Positions 1 through 6,508 of a stretch of DNA of 7,894 nt are shown in pieces. A program made the position numbers and the translations under genes. The DNA comes from Firmicutes bacterium UBA1047. GTDB taxonomy: Bacteria; Bacillota; Clostridia; Tissierellales; Sedimentibacteraceae. Position 1 is the first letter of the stretch; each line of letters opens with the position of its first letter. The notes under the pieces were generated by a model that saw only the letters and a list, made by a program, of their open reading frames with translations, was not told where the DNA came from and did not search any database. The DNA is taken from contig DCDU01000013.1 in assembly GCA_002316585.1 (NCBI GenBank), positions 1-7,894 of the forward strand, given 5' to 3'.

Positions 1-1449
1 AAATTTGATATTTTAATAATAGGAGCGGGAATTACCGGTCTCACAACCGCATATTTATTAAAGGACTGCGGGCTGAACATAGGAATTATTGAAGCCGAAA
101 GGGCAGGATACGGTACAACGGGTTACACTACGGCAAAAATCACTGTTCAGCATGATTTGTTTTATGACAATTTAATAAACAACTTTAGTTTGGAAGAAGC
201 AAAACAATATTTAAAAGCAAATGAAGAAGGATTAAAATTAATAAAGAAAATTATCGCAGAAAACAACATTCAGTGTGATTACAAGGAGCAGACGGCATAT
301 GTATATGCTTCCTCCATGGATGAAGTAGAAAGCTTAAAAAAAGAATTAAAAGCATATGAAAAGCTAAAAATAGACGGGTTTTATTCGGATACGGTTCCTC
401 TTCCCAACAAAGCATACGGAGCAGTAGGAATAAGAAATCAAGGTCAGTTCAATCCGTTAAAATATTTATACAGTATTTACAATATTTTAAAAGAAAGCAA
501 CTGTGAAATATATGAAAATGTAAGAGCATTGGACATCAGACCGCACGATGAGCATATTGATGTGGATACCGAAAAGGGAACAATTCATGCGGATAAGGTT
601 ATAGCTGCATCTCACTACCCTTTCGACAACAGCTTCGGTCTTTACTTTTTAAGGCTTTATCAGGAAAAAGCATATGTCATTGCTGCTAAAACCAATGAAG
701 AACCCTTTGAAGGTATGTATATAAATGTTAATGACCCTGTTTATTCCATGAGATATCATTTTTCTGACAATGAAAATTTACTGATCCTTGCAGGAGGCAG
801 CCACCGCGCCGGCGAAAAGGATGATGAAAATGAATCATATAATGAATTGGAACGGTTTCTTAACAGCAATTTTAAAAATGCGGAAATAGTGTCAAAATGG
901 TCTGCTCAGGACTGCATGACATACGATAAAATTCCATACATAGGCAGATACTCGGATAGTATAGAAAACTTATACGTAGCTACAGGATTTAAGAAATGGG
1001 GTATGACCCACTCCGCGGCAGCGGCTTTAATTCTAAAAAACAAAATACTTTGCATGGAGGATGATTATTCGGGTGTATTTAACCCTTCAAGGTTTACTCC
1101 GGTTCAATCGTCAAAAGAATTTGTATCTTCAGTGAAAAGTATTGCTTTAGGATTTTTAAACAGATTAACATCGGACACGGAAGAAGTATCTGATGTTAAG
1201 CCGGGAGAAGGGAAAATAGTAAACTACGGCGGAGAAAAAGTCGGTGTGTATAAAAATGAAGCCGGAGAATACTTCTGCATCAATCCTGTATGCTCGCATT
1301 TAAAATGTGCTCTTTCGTTTAATGAAGCTGAAAGAACATGGGATTGCCCATGTCACGGTTCCAGATTCGATATAAAAGGAAATATCTTAGAAGGTCCTGC
1401 CGTACATCCTATCGATAAAATAAATGTAAAAAAGGGTGACAAATTATAA
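1..1449 (+). CDS. FAD-dependent oxidoreductase with C-terminal Rieske [2Fe-2S] domain (YhfW-like), 5' end outside window
   Basis: The reading frame is open from base 1, so 482 residues are visible and the start codon lies upstream; the TTG at 157 is internal. The visible N-terminus is a Rossmann FAD-binding fold: hydrophobic strand, GAGITG at residues 8-13 and an acidic residue, E31, placed to bind the ribose. The GTTGYTTAKIT stretch just after it is typical of DadA/YhfW-type oxidases. The DAO-type oxidoreductase body runs to about residue 350 and includes the conserved GFKKWGMT segment. The C-terminal domain (about 400-482) is a Rieske fold with cluster ligands C431, H433, C449 and H452 (CxH-15-CxxH). 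C436 and C451 sit where classical Rieske proteins form a disulfide. The architecture matches Bacillus subtilis YhfW (about 509 residues), so roughly 25-30 residues are missing. The likely role is cytosolic, flavin-linked electron transfer; the substrate is unknown. No lesion is visible, and a terminator follows 19 bases after the stop. Confidence 0.9.
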   Translation, partial: KFDILIIGAGITGLTTAYLLKDCGLNIGIIEAERAGYGTTGYTTAKITVQHDLFYDNLINNFSLEEAKQYLKANEEGLKLIKKIIAENNIQCDYKEQTAYVYASSMDEVESLKKELKAYEKLKIDGFYSDTVPLPNKAYGAVGIRNQGQFNPLKYLYSIYNILKESNCEIYENVRALDIRPHDEHIDVDTEKGTIHADKVIAASHYPFDNSFGLYFLRLYQEKAYVIAAKTNEEPFEGMYINVNDPVYSMRYHFSDNENLLILAGGSHRAGEKDDENESYNELERFLNSNFKNAEIVSKWSAQDCMTYDKIPYIGRYSDSIENLYVATGFKKWGMTHSAAAALILKNKILCMEDDYSGVFNPSRFTPVQSSKEFVSSVKSIALGFLNRLTSDTEEVSDVKPGEGKIVNYGGEKVGVYKNEAGEYFCINPVCSHLKCALSFNEAERTWDCPCHGSRFDIKGNILEGPAVHPIDKINVKKGDKL

Positions 1450-1467
1450 ATATTATCAATAACCTAT

Positions 1468-1495
1468 AGTATTCAGACTTACTGAATACTTTTTT
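1468..1495 (+). terminator. Intrinsic terminator after the FAD/Rieske gene
   Basis: A perfect 9-bp stem, AGTATTCAG (1468-1476) with CTGAATACT (1482-1490), encloses a 5-base loop and is followed at once by five more T. It starts 19 bases after the stop codon at 1449, the normal position for a Rho-independent terminator. It separates the oxidoreductase transcript from the PhoH-like gene. Confidence 0.85.
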
Positions 1496-1565
1496 ACATT
1501 TAGCATATTCTTTTTACATATTATTGTTGTAAAATTTATGCAGGAACTCAAAATATAATAATTTT

Positions 1566-1570
1566 GGAGG
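1566..1570 (+). promoter_or_regulatory. Ribosome binding site of the shortened PIN-PhoH gene
   Basis: GGAGG lies 6 bases before the ATG at 1577. It fixes the start codon and shows that the shortened gene has kept a full-strength translation signal, which matters for deciding whether it is dead or still expressed. Confidence 0.8.
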
Positions 1571-1576
1571 TTTTCT

Positions 1577-2032
1577 ATGAAAAAAACTTATGTTCTTGAT
1601 ACAAACGTGTTAATTCAATCACCATACGCACTCCAATCATTTGAAGACAATAAGGTTGTCCTTCCGGTTGCGGTGTTAGAGGAATTGGACAAGCTTAAGA
1701 ATGATGACGGTGACCGCGGTGTTTTGGCATCGGAAGCCATGAACTTTATAAGAGGACGCTCTATTACATACACTTATTTAATAATTGATGAAGCGCAGAA
1801 TCTCACTCCGAAACAAGTTAAGGGAATAGTAACAAGAGTAGGAAAGGGCACAAAGGTTATATTGTTGGGAGACCCCCAACAAATTGACAATCCATTATTG
1901 GATGAAAAGACTAACGGATTAAGCTATGCTTCTAAAAAAATGAAAGGCAGCCCTTTGTGCTTTCAGCTTACGATGCTGCCTGCCGAATGTCTGCGCTCGG
2001 AATTAGCATATGACGCAGCCAAAAGAATGTAA
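1577..2032 (+). CDS. Internally deleted PIN-PhoH protein (YlaK/PhoH2 type), lacking Walker A
   Basis: Intact relatives are about 430-450 residues: an N-terminal PIN RNase domain, a linker and a C-terminal PhoH ATPase/helicase-like domain. This protein has 151. Residues 1 to about 50 are the beginning of a PIN domain (YVLDTNVLI with acidic D8; VLEELDKLK with E35). From about residue 52 it continues as the end of a PhoH domain: FIRGRS (57-62), Walker B LIIDEAQ (68-74), LTPKQVK, GDPQQID (98-104), the TNGLSYA segment and a normal-looking C-terminus. About 285 residues are missing: the rest of the PIN domain with its remaining catalytic acids, the linker, and the PhoH GxxGxGKT loop that binds ATP phosphate. 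The join is in frame, with no stop or shift. As built, it should have neither RNase nor ATPase activity. Either it is a remnant of an in-frame deletion, a small retained protein, or an assembly artefact. Family assignment is firm; function is not. Confidence 0.8.
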   Translation: MKKTYVLDTNVLIQSPYALQSFEDNKVVLPVAVLEELDKLKNDDGDRGVLASEAMNFIRGRSITYTYLIIDEAQNLTPKQVKGIVTRVGKGTKVILLGDPQQIDNPLLDEKTNGLSYASKKMKGSPLCFQLTMLPAECLRSELAYDAAKRM

Positions 2033-2054
2033 GCTCCTAAAATTACTAAAATTT

Positions 2055-2084
2055 AAAAATAAAACCTGCTCAGGTTTTATTTTT
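2055..2084. terminator. Bidirectional terminator between convergent genes
   Basis: The inverted repeat pairs 14 bases (2055-2068) with 14 bases (2071-2084). Its GC core is CCTG/CAGG, flanked by an A-rich arm on one side and a T-rich arm on the other, so either strand gives a hairpin followed by U residues. It lies 22 bases after the PhoH-like stop on the plus strand. On the minus strand it overlaps the last codons and stop (2077-2079) of the methyltransferase gene, so it serves both transcripts. Confidence 0.85.
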
Positions 2085-2823
2085 TATTCATTCCGTAAAT
2101 CTCATACACATCCTCGGTATAATTGCCGTCATCACCATAAATATAAAGAGGCGGATCAAATTTCAATTCGGGATTACCGTTTTTAGATGCACGGATTAAA
2201 ATCATATTCGGTTTTGCCGCCGCTCTTGGATGAACAAAACGTATTTGCTTCGGCTCTAAACGATATTTTCTAAGCATACACATTATATCCGCCAATCTGT
2301 CAGGTCTGTGAACCATGTAGAATCTGCCGTATTGCTTCAACAGTTGTGAAGCAATCGATACAACATCCTCAAGGGTGGACTTGATTTCATGTCTCGAAAT
2401 TGCTTTTTTATCCTCCGGGTTTATTATTCCGCTGTTATAAAGCTTATACGGGGGGTTTGAAATTACTGCATCAAAAGAATTTGCCTCCAAATAATCCAAT
2501 GCATTTTTCAAGTCAACATTCAATATCTCTATTTTTTCCCGCAGGTCATTTAATTTTACGCTTCTTTCCGCCATTTCCGCAACTTCAGGCTGAATTTCCA
2601 GCCCGTATGCCTTTGAAAAATTCCTTTTGCCGCTTAACAGTATCGGTATTATTCCGGTGCCGGTACCTAAGTCAACAACCTTGGAATTATTCTTTATATC
2701 GCAGTAATTTGTCAAAAGAACAGCATCCATTCCAAAACAAAACCATTTCTTATTTTGAATGACTTTTAAACCCTTGCACTGCAAATCTTCTATTTTTTCA
2801 TTTTCTTTCAATGTAACTTCCAT
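2077..2823 (-). CDS. trmN6: tRNA1(Val) (adenine(37)-N6)-methyltransferase family protein (TrmN6/YfiC/YabB, COG4123)
   Basis: This is a 248-residue class I S-adenosylmethionine-dependent methyltransferase, full length for the family. Motif I is VVDLGTGTGIIP (49-60), where the glycine-rich loop binds the methyl donor. Motif II is LEIQPE (75-80), and the catalytic motif IV is NPPY (123-126), the signature of enzymes that methylate the exocyclic amine of adenine. The N-terminal FGMDAVLL stretch (30-37) and the arrangement of motifs match TrmN6, which in E. coli modifies A37 next to the anticodon of tRNA-Val; the exact target in Firmicutes is inferred by family. The ATG at 2823 is preceded by AGAAGG (2830-2835) at 6 bases. 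The neighbours often found with yabB (GIY-YIG yabC, rsmI) are not in the window. Instead the gene follows the transporter operon on the same strand with no visible terminator between them, so read-through may supply part of its expression. Confidence 0.85.
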   Translation of the reverse strand: MEVTLKENEKIEDLQCKGLKVIQNKKWFCFGMDAVLLTNYCDIKNNSKVVDLGTGTGIIPILLSGKRNFSKAYGLEIQPEVAEMAERSVKLNDLREKIEILNVDLKNALDYLEANSFDAVISNPPYKLYNSGIINPEDKKAISRHEIKSTLEDVVSIASQLLKQYGRFYMVHRPDRLADIMCMLRKYRLEPKQIRFVHPRAAAKPNMILIRASKNGNPELKFDPPLYIYGDDGNYTEDVYEIYGMNKK

Positions 2824-2855
2824 ATAATACCTTCTCGTATGTATTTGCCAAACAT

Positions 2856-2910
2856 GAGATTCTTTCGCCTTCGGCTCAGAATGACACGGGCTGCGCCCTC
2901 AAAACGACAC
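2856..2910. repeat. Palindromic intergenic repeat with two tandem 13-base units
   Basis: This block is visibly richer in GC than its surroundings. Read on the minus strand it contains GTGTCGTTTTGAG (2910-2898) and then GTGTCATTCTGAG (2887-2875), identical at 11 of 13 positions. Each unit is followed by a small palindrome: GGGC-TGC-GCCC (2888-2898) after the first, and GCC-TTC-GGC (2867-2875) inside an ATTCT/AGAAT outer stem (2859-2863 with 2878-2882) after the second. The second unit resembles the 'TGTCATTCTGAG...GAAGAATC' elements that I recall being scattered between genes in many bacteria, so a dispersed REP/MITE-like repeat is the likely identity. That comparison is from memory. There is no T-tract, so it is not an ordinary terminator. 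Confidence 0.6.
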
Positions 2911-2945
2911 AGCTGTTCTCCTATAGCTCTGCTACCGTTCCCCTA

Positions 2946-3743
2946 TTATTCCAAAAAAGCGCTTTCTATAAGTTTTTTGGTGTATTTTTCTTTCGGGTTC
3001 AAGAGAACATTTTTAGCTTCTCCGCTTTCAACAATCGTTCCGTTGTTCATGACTAAAATTGTATCAGACATATAATTTACTACTCCGATATCATGAGATA
3101 TAAATATATATGAAATATTTAATTCCTTCTGAAGTTCTCTTAACAAATTAAGTATCTGTGCCTGAATGGAAACATCCAAAGCTGAAACAGGCTCATCGCA
3201 GATTATTAATTTGGGATTAACAATCAATGCCCTCGCTATTGCCGCTCTCTGACACTGTCCTCCGCTTATTTCGGCAGGATATTTATTTTTTATGCTTAAA
3301 TCAAGACCTGCTCTTATAAGCATTTTATCAATTATTTTTCCGGCTTCCTTTTTATTCTTTGCAATATCAGTTGTTAATAAGGGCATGGATAATATATCGG
3401 AAATTTTATAGTTGGGGTCCATGGAACCTTTCGGGTCCTGAAAAATAAACTGCACGCTTTTTCTATAATTCCGATATTCTTCTTCCGATAAATCCTTAAT
3501 ATTTTTGCCGTAATAAAAAACATTTCCATATGTAGGCTCTTGAAGGCCTCCCACTATTTCACCGATTGTGGATTTTCCGCTTCCCGACTCACCCACAATT
3601 CCTATGGTCTTTCCCTCTTCTATCTCAAAGCTTGCACCTTTTACCGCAACATATTTTTCTTTTATCTTACCTGTAATAAAATGCTTTTTCGTCACATATT
3701 CTTTTCTTATATTTACTGCTGAAATTACAGCCTTATTTGCCAT
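2946..3743 (-). CDS. Peptide/nickel-type ABC transporter ATP-binding protein (DppF/OppF/NikE-like)
   Basis: This is the second ATPase of the importer and would sit on the cytoplasmic face of the membrane, pairing with the product of 3757-4707. All nucleotide-binding elements are present: Walker A GESGSGKS (51-58), Q-loop Q102 in FQDP, ABC signature ISGGQCQR (159-166), Walker B LIICDEP (179-185) with catalytic E184, D-loop SALD, and H-loop H217. At 265 residues it stops soon after the core, at the KYTKKLIES segment. It therefore lacks the roughly 50-residue C-terminal oligopeptide-transporter extension of DppF/OppF proteins (about 320 residues); NikE is similarly short. The start is 13 bases after the preceding stop, with AAGG 6 bases before the ATG. 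It is the last gene of the transporter operon, and no hairpin with a T-tract follows it. Subfamily (dipeptide, oligopeptide or nickel) cannot be settled. Confidence 0.9.
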   Translation of the reverse strand: MANKAVISAVNIRKEYVTKKHFITGKIKEKYVAVKGASFEIEEGKTIGIVGESGSGKSTIGEIVGGLQEPTYGNVFYYGKNIKDLSEEEYRNYRKSVQFIFQDPKGSMDPNYKISDILSMPLLTTDIAKNKKEAGKIIDKMLIRAGLDLSIKNKYPAEISGGQCQRAAIARALIVNPKLIICDEPVSALDVSIQAQILNLLRELQKELNISYIFISHDIGVVNYMSDTILVMNNGTIVESGEAKNVLLNPKEKYTKKLIESAFLE

Positions 3744-3756
3744 ATTGCCTTGCCCT

Positions 3757-4707
3757 CTATTCTAAATTGCATCTGTAACAGTGATCCTGCATATCATCCA
3801 TATGCTCCGCAACATATTCTTTGCATATATCCATAGCCTTCGGACATCTTTCAATAAAGAGACATCCCTTGATATCCCTTCCCTTTTCCTGCACAAAGCC
3901 TGGTATCTCGGCTAACGGTTCACTCTTTTTGATTTTTAAGGAAGGGATTATTTTAATCAAAAGTCGTGTGTAAGGATGCTTAGGATTGCGGAAAACAGTC
4001 TTTGAATAACCGGATTCCACAATCTGACCGGCGTACATTACGGCAAGGCTGTGACTGTAATGCCTTACCAGTCCCAAGTCGTGAGAAATTAAAAGTATTG
4101 ATATTTTCAATTCTTTATTAATTGTTCTGAACAATTCCATAACCTGTCTTTGAACGGTGCTGTCCAAAGCAGTTGTAGGCTCATCTGCAATTATAAGCTT
4201 AGGATCATTCATCAATGCCATGGCGATATTGCACCTCTGCCGCATTCCTCCGCTCAATTGCCATGGATAATAATTAAGCACCGTTATAGGATTTTCAAAC
4301 CCCACTTTTTTTAGCAGAGCTTCTGCTTTTTCCAAAGCTTCCTTCTTATTTTTATGCATATGATAAATATATCCGTCACCTATTTGATCTTTGATTTTAA
4401 TCATAGGATGAAGATAAAATACTGTATTTTGAGGAATATAACCGACATTTTTACCTATGTGTTCTCTTTTTGCTTCCGGTGACGCAGACAGCATATTCTT
4501 TCCTGCCGTGATTATTTCATCAGCAGTATAATTCAGCCCCTCGGGAAGCAAATCAATAATTGCCTTTGCCGTCAGAGTTTTACCCGAGCCTGATTCTCCA
4601 ACCAGCCCGAAAATTTCTCCCTGTTCAATTATCAGAGAAGTCTTGTTGACCAATGTATTTTCACCGTCTTTTATATGAAGATTATTAAGCACAACAGTAT
4701 CACTCAT
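3757..4707 (-). CDS. Peptide/nickel-type ABC transporter ATP-binding protein with Cys-rich C-terminal domain (DppD/OppD-like)
   Basis: This is the first ATPase of the importer, 316 residues and full length for DppD/OppD. The motifs are complete: Walker A GESGSGKT (37-44), Q-loop Q93, signature LSGGMRQR (151-158), Walker B LIIADEP (171-177) with E176, D-loop TALD and H-loop H209. The C-terminal oligopeptide-transporter domain is present from about 245 (HPYTRLL) and carries C282, C288, C295 and C310 in the usual C-x5-C-x6-C...C spacing, plus C313. These cysteines are the ones reported to hold a [4Fe-4S] cluster in Dpp-type transporters. The segment after the Q-loop (TVFYLHPMIKI) differs from the common 'DPM.SLNP' form. 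The gene overlaps the upstream permease by 8 bases, and its ribosome binding site lies inside that gene, so translation is probably coupled. The ligand cannot be deduced from an ATPase. Confidence 0.92.
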   Translation of the reverse strand: MSDTVVLNNLHIKDGENTLVNKTSLIIEQGEIFGLVGESGSGKTLTAKAIIDLLPEGLNYTADEIITAGKNMLSASPEAKREHIGKNVGYIPQNTVFYLHPMIKIKDQIGDGYIYHMHKNKKEALEKAEALLKKVGFENPITVLNYYPWQLSGGMRQRCNIAMALMNDPKLIIADEPTTALDSTVQRQVMELFRTINKELKISILLISHDLGLVRHYSHSLAVMYAGQIVESGYSKTVFRNPKHPYTRLLIKIIPSLKIKKSEPLAEIPGFVQEKGRDIKGCLFIERCPKAMDICKEYVAEHMDDMQDHCYRCNLE

Positions 4708-5521
4708 TTTGACTCCTCCTGCTAATAAGAATATCGTTCAGTCCGTCTCCTATAAGGTTAAATCCAAGCACAGTGATTATTATTGCAATTCCCGGTGCAA
4801 CCGCCAAGTACGGATATATTAAAAAAAACTGTCTTGATTCACTGAGCATCAAGCCCCAGCTGGCAAAAGGAGGCTGAATTCCAAGCCCCAAAAATGAAAG
4901 AGATGTTTCAATCATAACCGCAGAGCCTATGGCTGAGCTGAACTGCGTTATTAATTTAGGAAGCATTGCCGGAATATAATGCCTGAAAAATATTTGAATT
5001 TTTGAGCTTCCATAGCTTTTTGCAGCCTTTATAAATAAAAGATCTTCAGTATCTAAAATCATTGAATACACAAGTCTTGCAAATACAGGCACCATAAAAA
5101 TGCTTATGGCTATAATGGAGCCCTGAATTCCTCTTTCCACTACAGTTACCAGCATCATTGCAAGAAGTATTCCCGGGAATGCCATCAGTCCGTCCATAAT
5201 ACGCATAATAATTGTATTGGCAAAGCGCTTGAACATTGAAGCGACAGCTCCCAAGAAAATTCCAATCACCGTTCCCAATGTAACGGAGCCGATTCCAACC
5301 AACAGCACATTCCTTGAACCGTACATTATGCGGCTTAAAATATCCCTGCCGAAATTGTCCGTTCCTAAAATATGCTCCGAGCTAAAATCAGGTTTTAAAA
5401 ATTTATTTGGTATATTCATTTCATTTGGATTATAAGGCATCAAAACAAATGACAGCATCCAAACGGCTATGATAATCAAAACTAATACAATTCCTATAAT
5501 CAAGCTAACATTCTTTCTCAT
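4700..5521 (-). CDS. Peptide/nickel-type ABC transporter permease (DppC/OppC/NikC-like)
   Basis: This 273-residue integral membrane protein is the second channel subunit. A first membrane helix (about 6-28) is followed by the DppC hallmark LGTDNFGRDILSR (52-64), found just before the permease core. Further membrane segments lie near 73-95, 111-129, 132-152, 196-213 and 240-258. The cytoplasmic EAA-type coupling loop, which docks on the ATPases, is at about 163-184 (IKAAKSYG...HYIP). The ending GFNLIGDGLNDIL (253-265) is characteristic of the family. The start ATG overlaps the TAA of the upstream permease by one base (TAATG), and a GGGGG stretch (5526-5530) 4 bases upstream serves as a modest ribosome binding site, so re-initiation after the first permease is likely. 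Length is normal and no lesion is seen. Confidence 0.92.
   Translation of the reverse strand: MRKNVSLIIGIVLVLIIIAVWMLSFVLMPYNPNEMNIPNKFLKPDFSSEHILGTDNFGRDILSRIMYGSRNVLLVGIGSVTLGTVIGIFLGAVASMFKRFANTIIMRIMDGLMAFPGILLAMMLVTVVERGIQGSIIAISIFMVPVFARLVYSMILDTEDLLFIKAAKSYGSSKIQIFFRHYIPAMLPKLITQFSSAIGSAVMIETSLSFLGLGIQPPFASWGLMLSESRQFFLIYPYLAVAPGIAIIITVLGFNLIGDGLNDILISRRSQNE
4714..4720 (-). promoter_or_regulatory. Ribosome binding site of the first ATPase gene, inside the permease gene
   Basis: AGGAGGA on the minus strand lies 6 bases before the ATG at 4707-4705 and within the last codons of the upstream permease, whose TGA ends at 4700. It decides the ATPase start codon and shows that the 8-base overlap is real. 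Confidence 0.8.
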
Positions 5522-6477
5522 TATTCCCCCTGATGAAAGGACTTAATCCGTGGATTTAAAAACATAACTAAAATATCAACGATTAATGTAATGAAGATTA
5601 CCGTCGATGTAATAAACATTACAAGTCCCTGCAAAAGCACAATATCTCTGTGCTCTACAGCTGTAAGAACCAATCTTCCGAGACCGGGCAGAGCAAATAT
5701 CGTTTCAACCACAACCGTCCCTCCCGCAAGCTTGGCAAACTGCATTCCTATTATTGTCAAGGGGGCTGTCAGTGCGCCTCTTAACGCATATTTTATATAT
5801 ATTTTGCCGGCACTAAGTCCTTTTACTTTTGCCATATCCATATAATCCTGTTTCAGTGAATCAAGCATGGAACTTCTGATAATTCTTAAAAGTGTTCCCA
5901 CTTCTCCGATTGCCAAAACAACAGAAGGCAAAAAGATACTTTTTATAAATCTGACAAAGCTTTGTTCAATCGGAACGAAACCCGAAACAGGAAATATTTT
6001 AAGCCTTACTCCAAAATAAACAATAAAAACCATCCCTATCCAGAAGGAAGGGATGGCTGCTCCAAGCTGCATGATACTTCTTGAAAAATAATCTATTATA
6101 CTGTTTCTCTTGATTGCTGAAATCATTCCAAAAAAGAATGCAATAAAAACTGCCATGGCCATAGCAAAAATCGATATAGAAATAGTCACGGGCAGGCTTT
6201 TTGTTATTAAAGTCCTGACGGATTCTCCGTAAACATAGGATTTTCCCATATTCAGCTTCAACAGATTCAAAAGCCAGCCTAAATATTGCTGATACAGAGG
6301 CTTGTCAAGTCCCATGGCAGCATGCAGGTCCTCAATCATTTCAGGAGTAGCATCCGTACCCAATATAAGCTGTGCAGGGTTGCCCGGTATTATCATTAAT
6401 ACAAAAAACGTAATAATTGACACTACAAACAAAACAACTATTGAACTTTTAAATCTATGTAAAATGTAACTTAACAT
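5521..6477 (-). CDS. Peptide/nickel-type ABC transporter permease (DppB/OppB/NikB-like)
   Basis: This 318-residue protein is the first channel subunit, with about six membrane segments: near 10-30, 97-121, 133-157, 182-198, 238-258 and 284-308. The N-terminus is typical of DppB: a helix, then PGNPAQLILG (31-40) and a MGLDKPLYQQYLGWL stretch (55-69) in the external domain. The EAA-type coupling loop is at about 212-236 (YMDMAKVKGLS...YALRGAL). Family marks also include ETIFALPGLGRL (258-269) and the ending DILVMFLNPRIK (301-312). The ATG at 6477 has AGAGGTGA (6488-6481) just upstream, and the gene lies 31 bases after the binding-protein gene. The subunit forms a heterodimer with the product of 4700-5521. 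Ligand choice rests mainly with the binding protein, so Dpp, Opp and Nik cannot be separated here. Confidence 0.92.
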   Translation of the reverse strand: MLSYILHRFKSSIVVLFVVSIITFFVLMIIPGNPAQLILGTDATPEMIEDLHAAMGLDKPLYQQYLGWLLNLLKLNMGKSYVYGESVRTLITKSLPVTISISIFAMAMAVFIAFFFGMISAIKRNSIIDYFSRSIMQLGAAIPSFWIGMVFIVYFGVRLKIFPVSGFVPIEQSFVRFIKSIFLPSVVLAIGEVGTLLRIIRSSMLDSLKQDYMDMAKVKGLSAGKIYIKYALRGALTAPLTIIGMQFAKLAGGTVVVETIFALPGLGRLVLTAVEHRDIVLLQGLVMFITSTVIFITLIVDILVMFLNPRIKSFHQGE

Positions 6478-6480
6478 ATA

Positions 6481-6488
6481 TCACCTCT
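6481..6488 (-). promoter_or_regulatory. Ribosome binding site of the first permease gene
   Basis: AGAGGTGA on the minus strand, with GAGG 6 bases before the ATG at 6477-6475, occupies the 31-base gap after the binding-protein gene. There is no room for a terminator and promoter in this gap, which supports a single operon. Any rise in binding-protein level would have to come from translation or mRNA stability. Confidence 0.7.
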
Positions 6489-6508
6489 GATAAGGAAACT
6501 ACAGCTGT

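Noticed and set aside
1554..1559. TATAAT upstream of the PIN-PhoH gene as a -10 element
   Set aside because: No acceptable -35 hexamer lies 16-18 bases upstream, and the implied start would fall on the GGAGG itself, leaving almost no leader. In such AT-rich DNA the hexamer is easily chance.
1577..2032. Reading the short PIN-PhoH gene as a toxin of a type II toxin-antitoxin pair (PIN/VapC)
   Set aside because: No antitoxin gene lies beside it, the PIN domain is incomplete, and the remainder is plainly the C-terminal part of a PhoH ATPase.
2400..2762. Plus-strand open frame of 120 codons
   Set aside because: It lies wholly antisense to the methyltransferase gene, which has all its motifs. The translation has low complexity, with many Phe, Pro and Leu, and no recognisable domain.
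2824..2850. TTGGCA and TATTAT (minus strand, 16-base spacing) as a promoter for the methyltransferase gene
   Set aside because: The -10 would touch the ATG, so the transcript would begin inside the gene and exclude the AGAAGG ribosome binding site.
2888..2898. GGGC-TGC-GCCC hairpin as terminator of the transporter operon
   Set aside because: The 4-bp stem is not followed by a run of T on either strand, and the structure repeats as part of the tandem element.
2839..3075. Plus-strand open frame of 78 codons across the repeat and the end of the second ATPase gene
   Set aside because: Its first half is the palindromic repeat and its second half is antisense to a well-supported ATPase gene. There is no ribosome binding site and no family resemblance.
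3540..3765. Two overlapping plus-strand open frames, and similar ones at 5217-5435 and 5591-5845
   Set aside because: All are antisense shadows of complete transporter genes with full motif sets. None has a convincing start signal.
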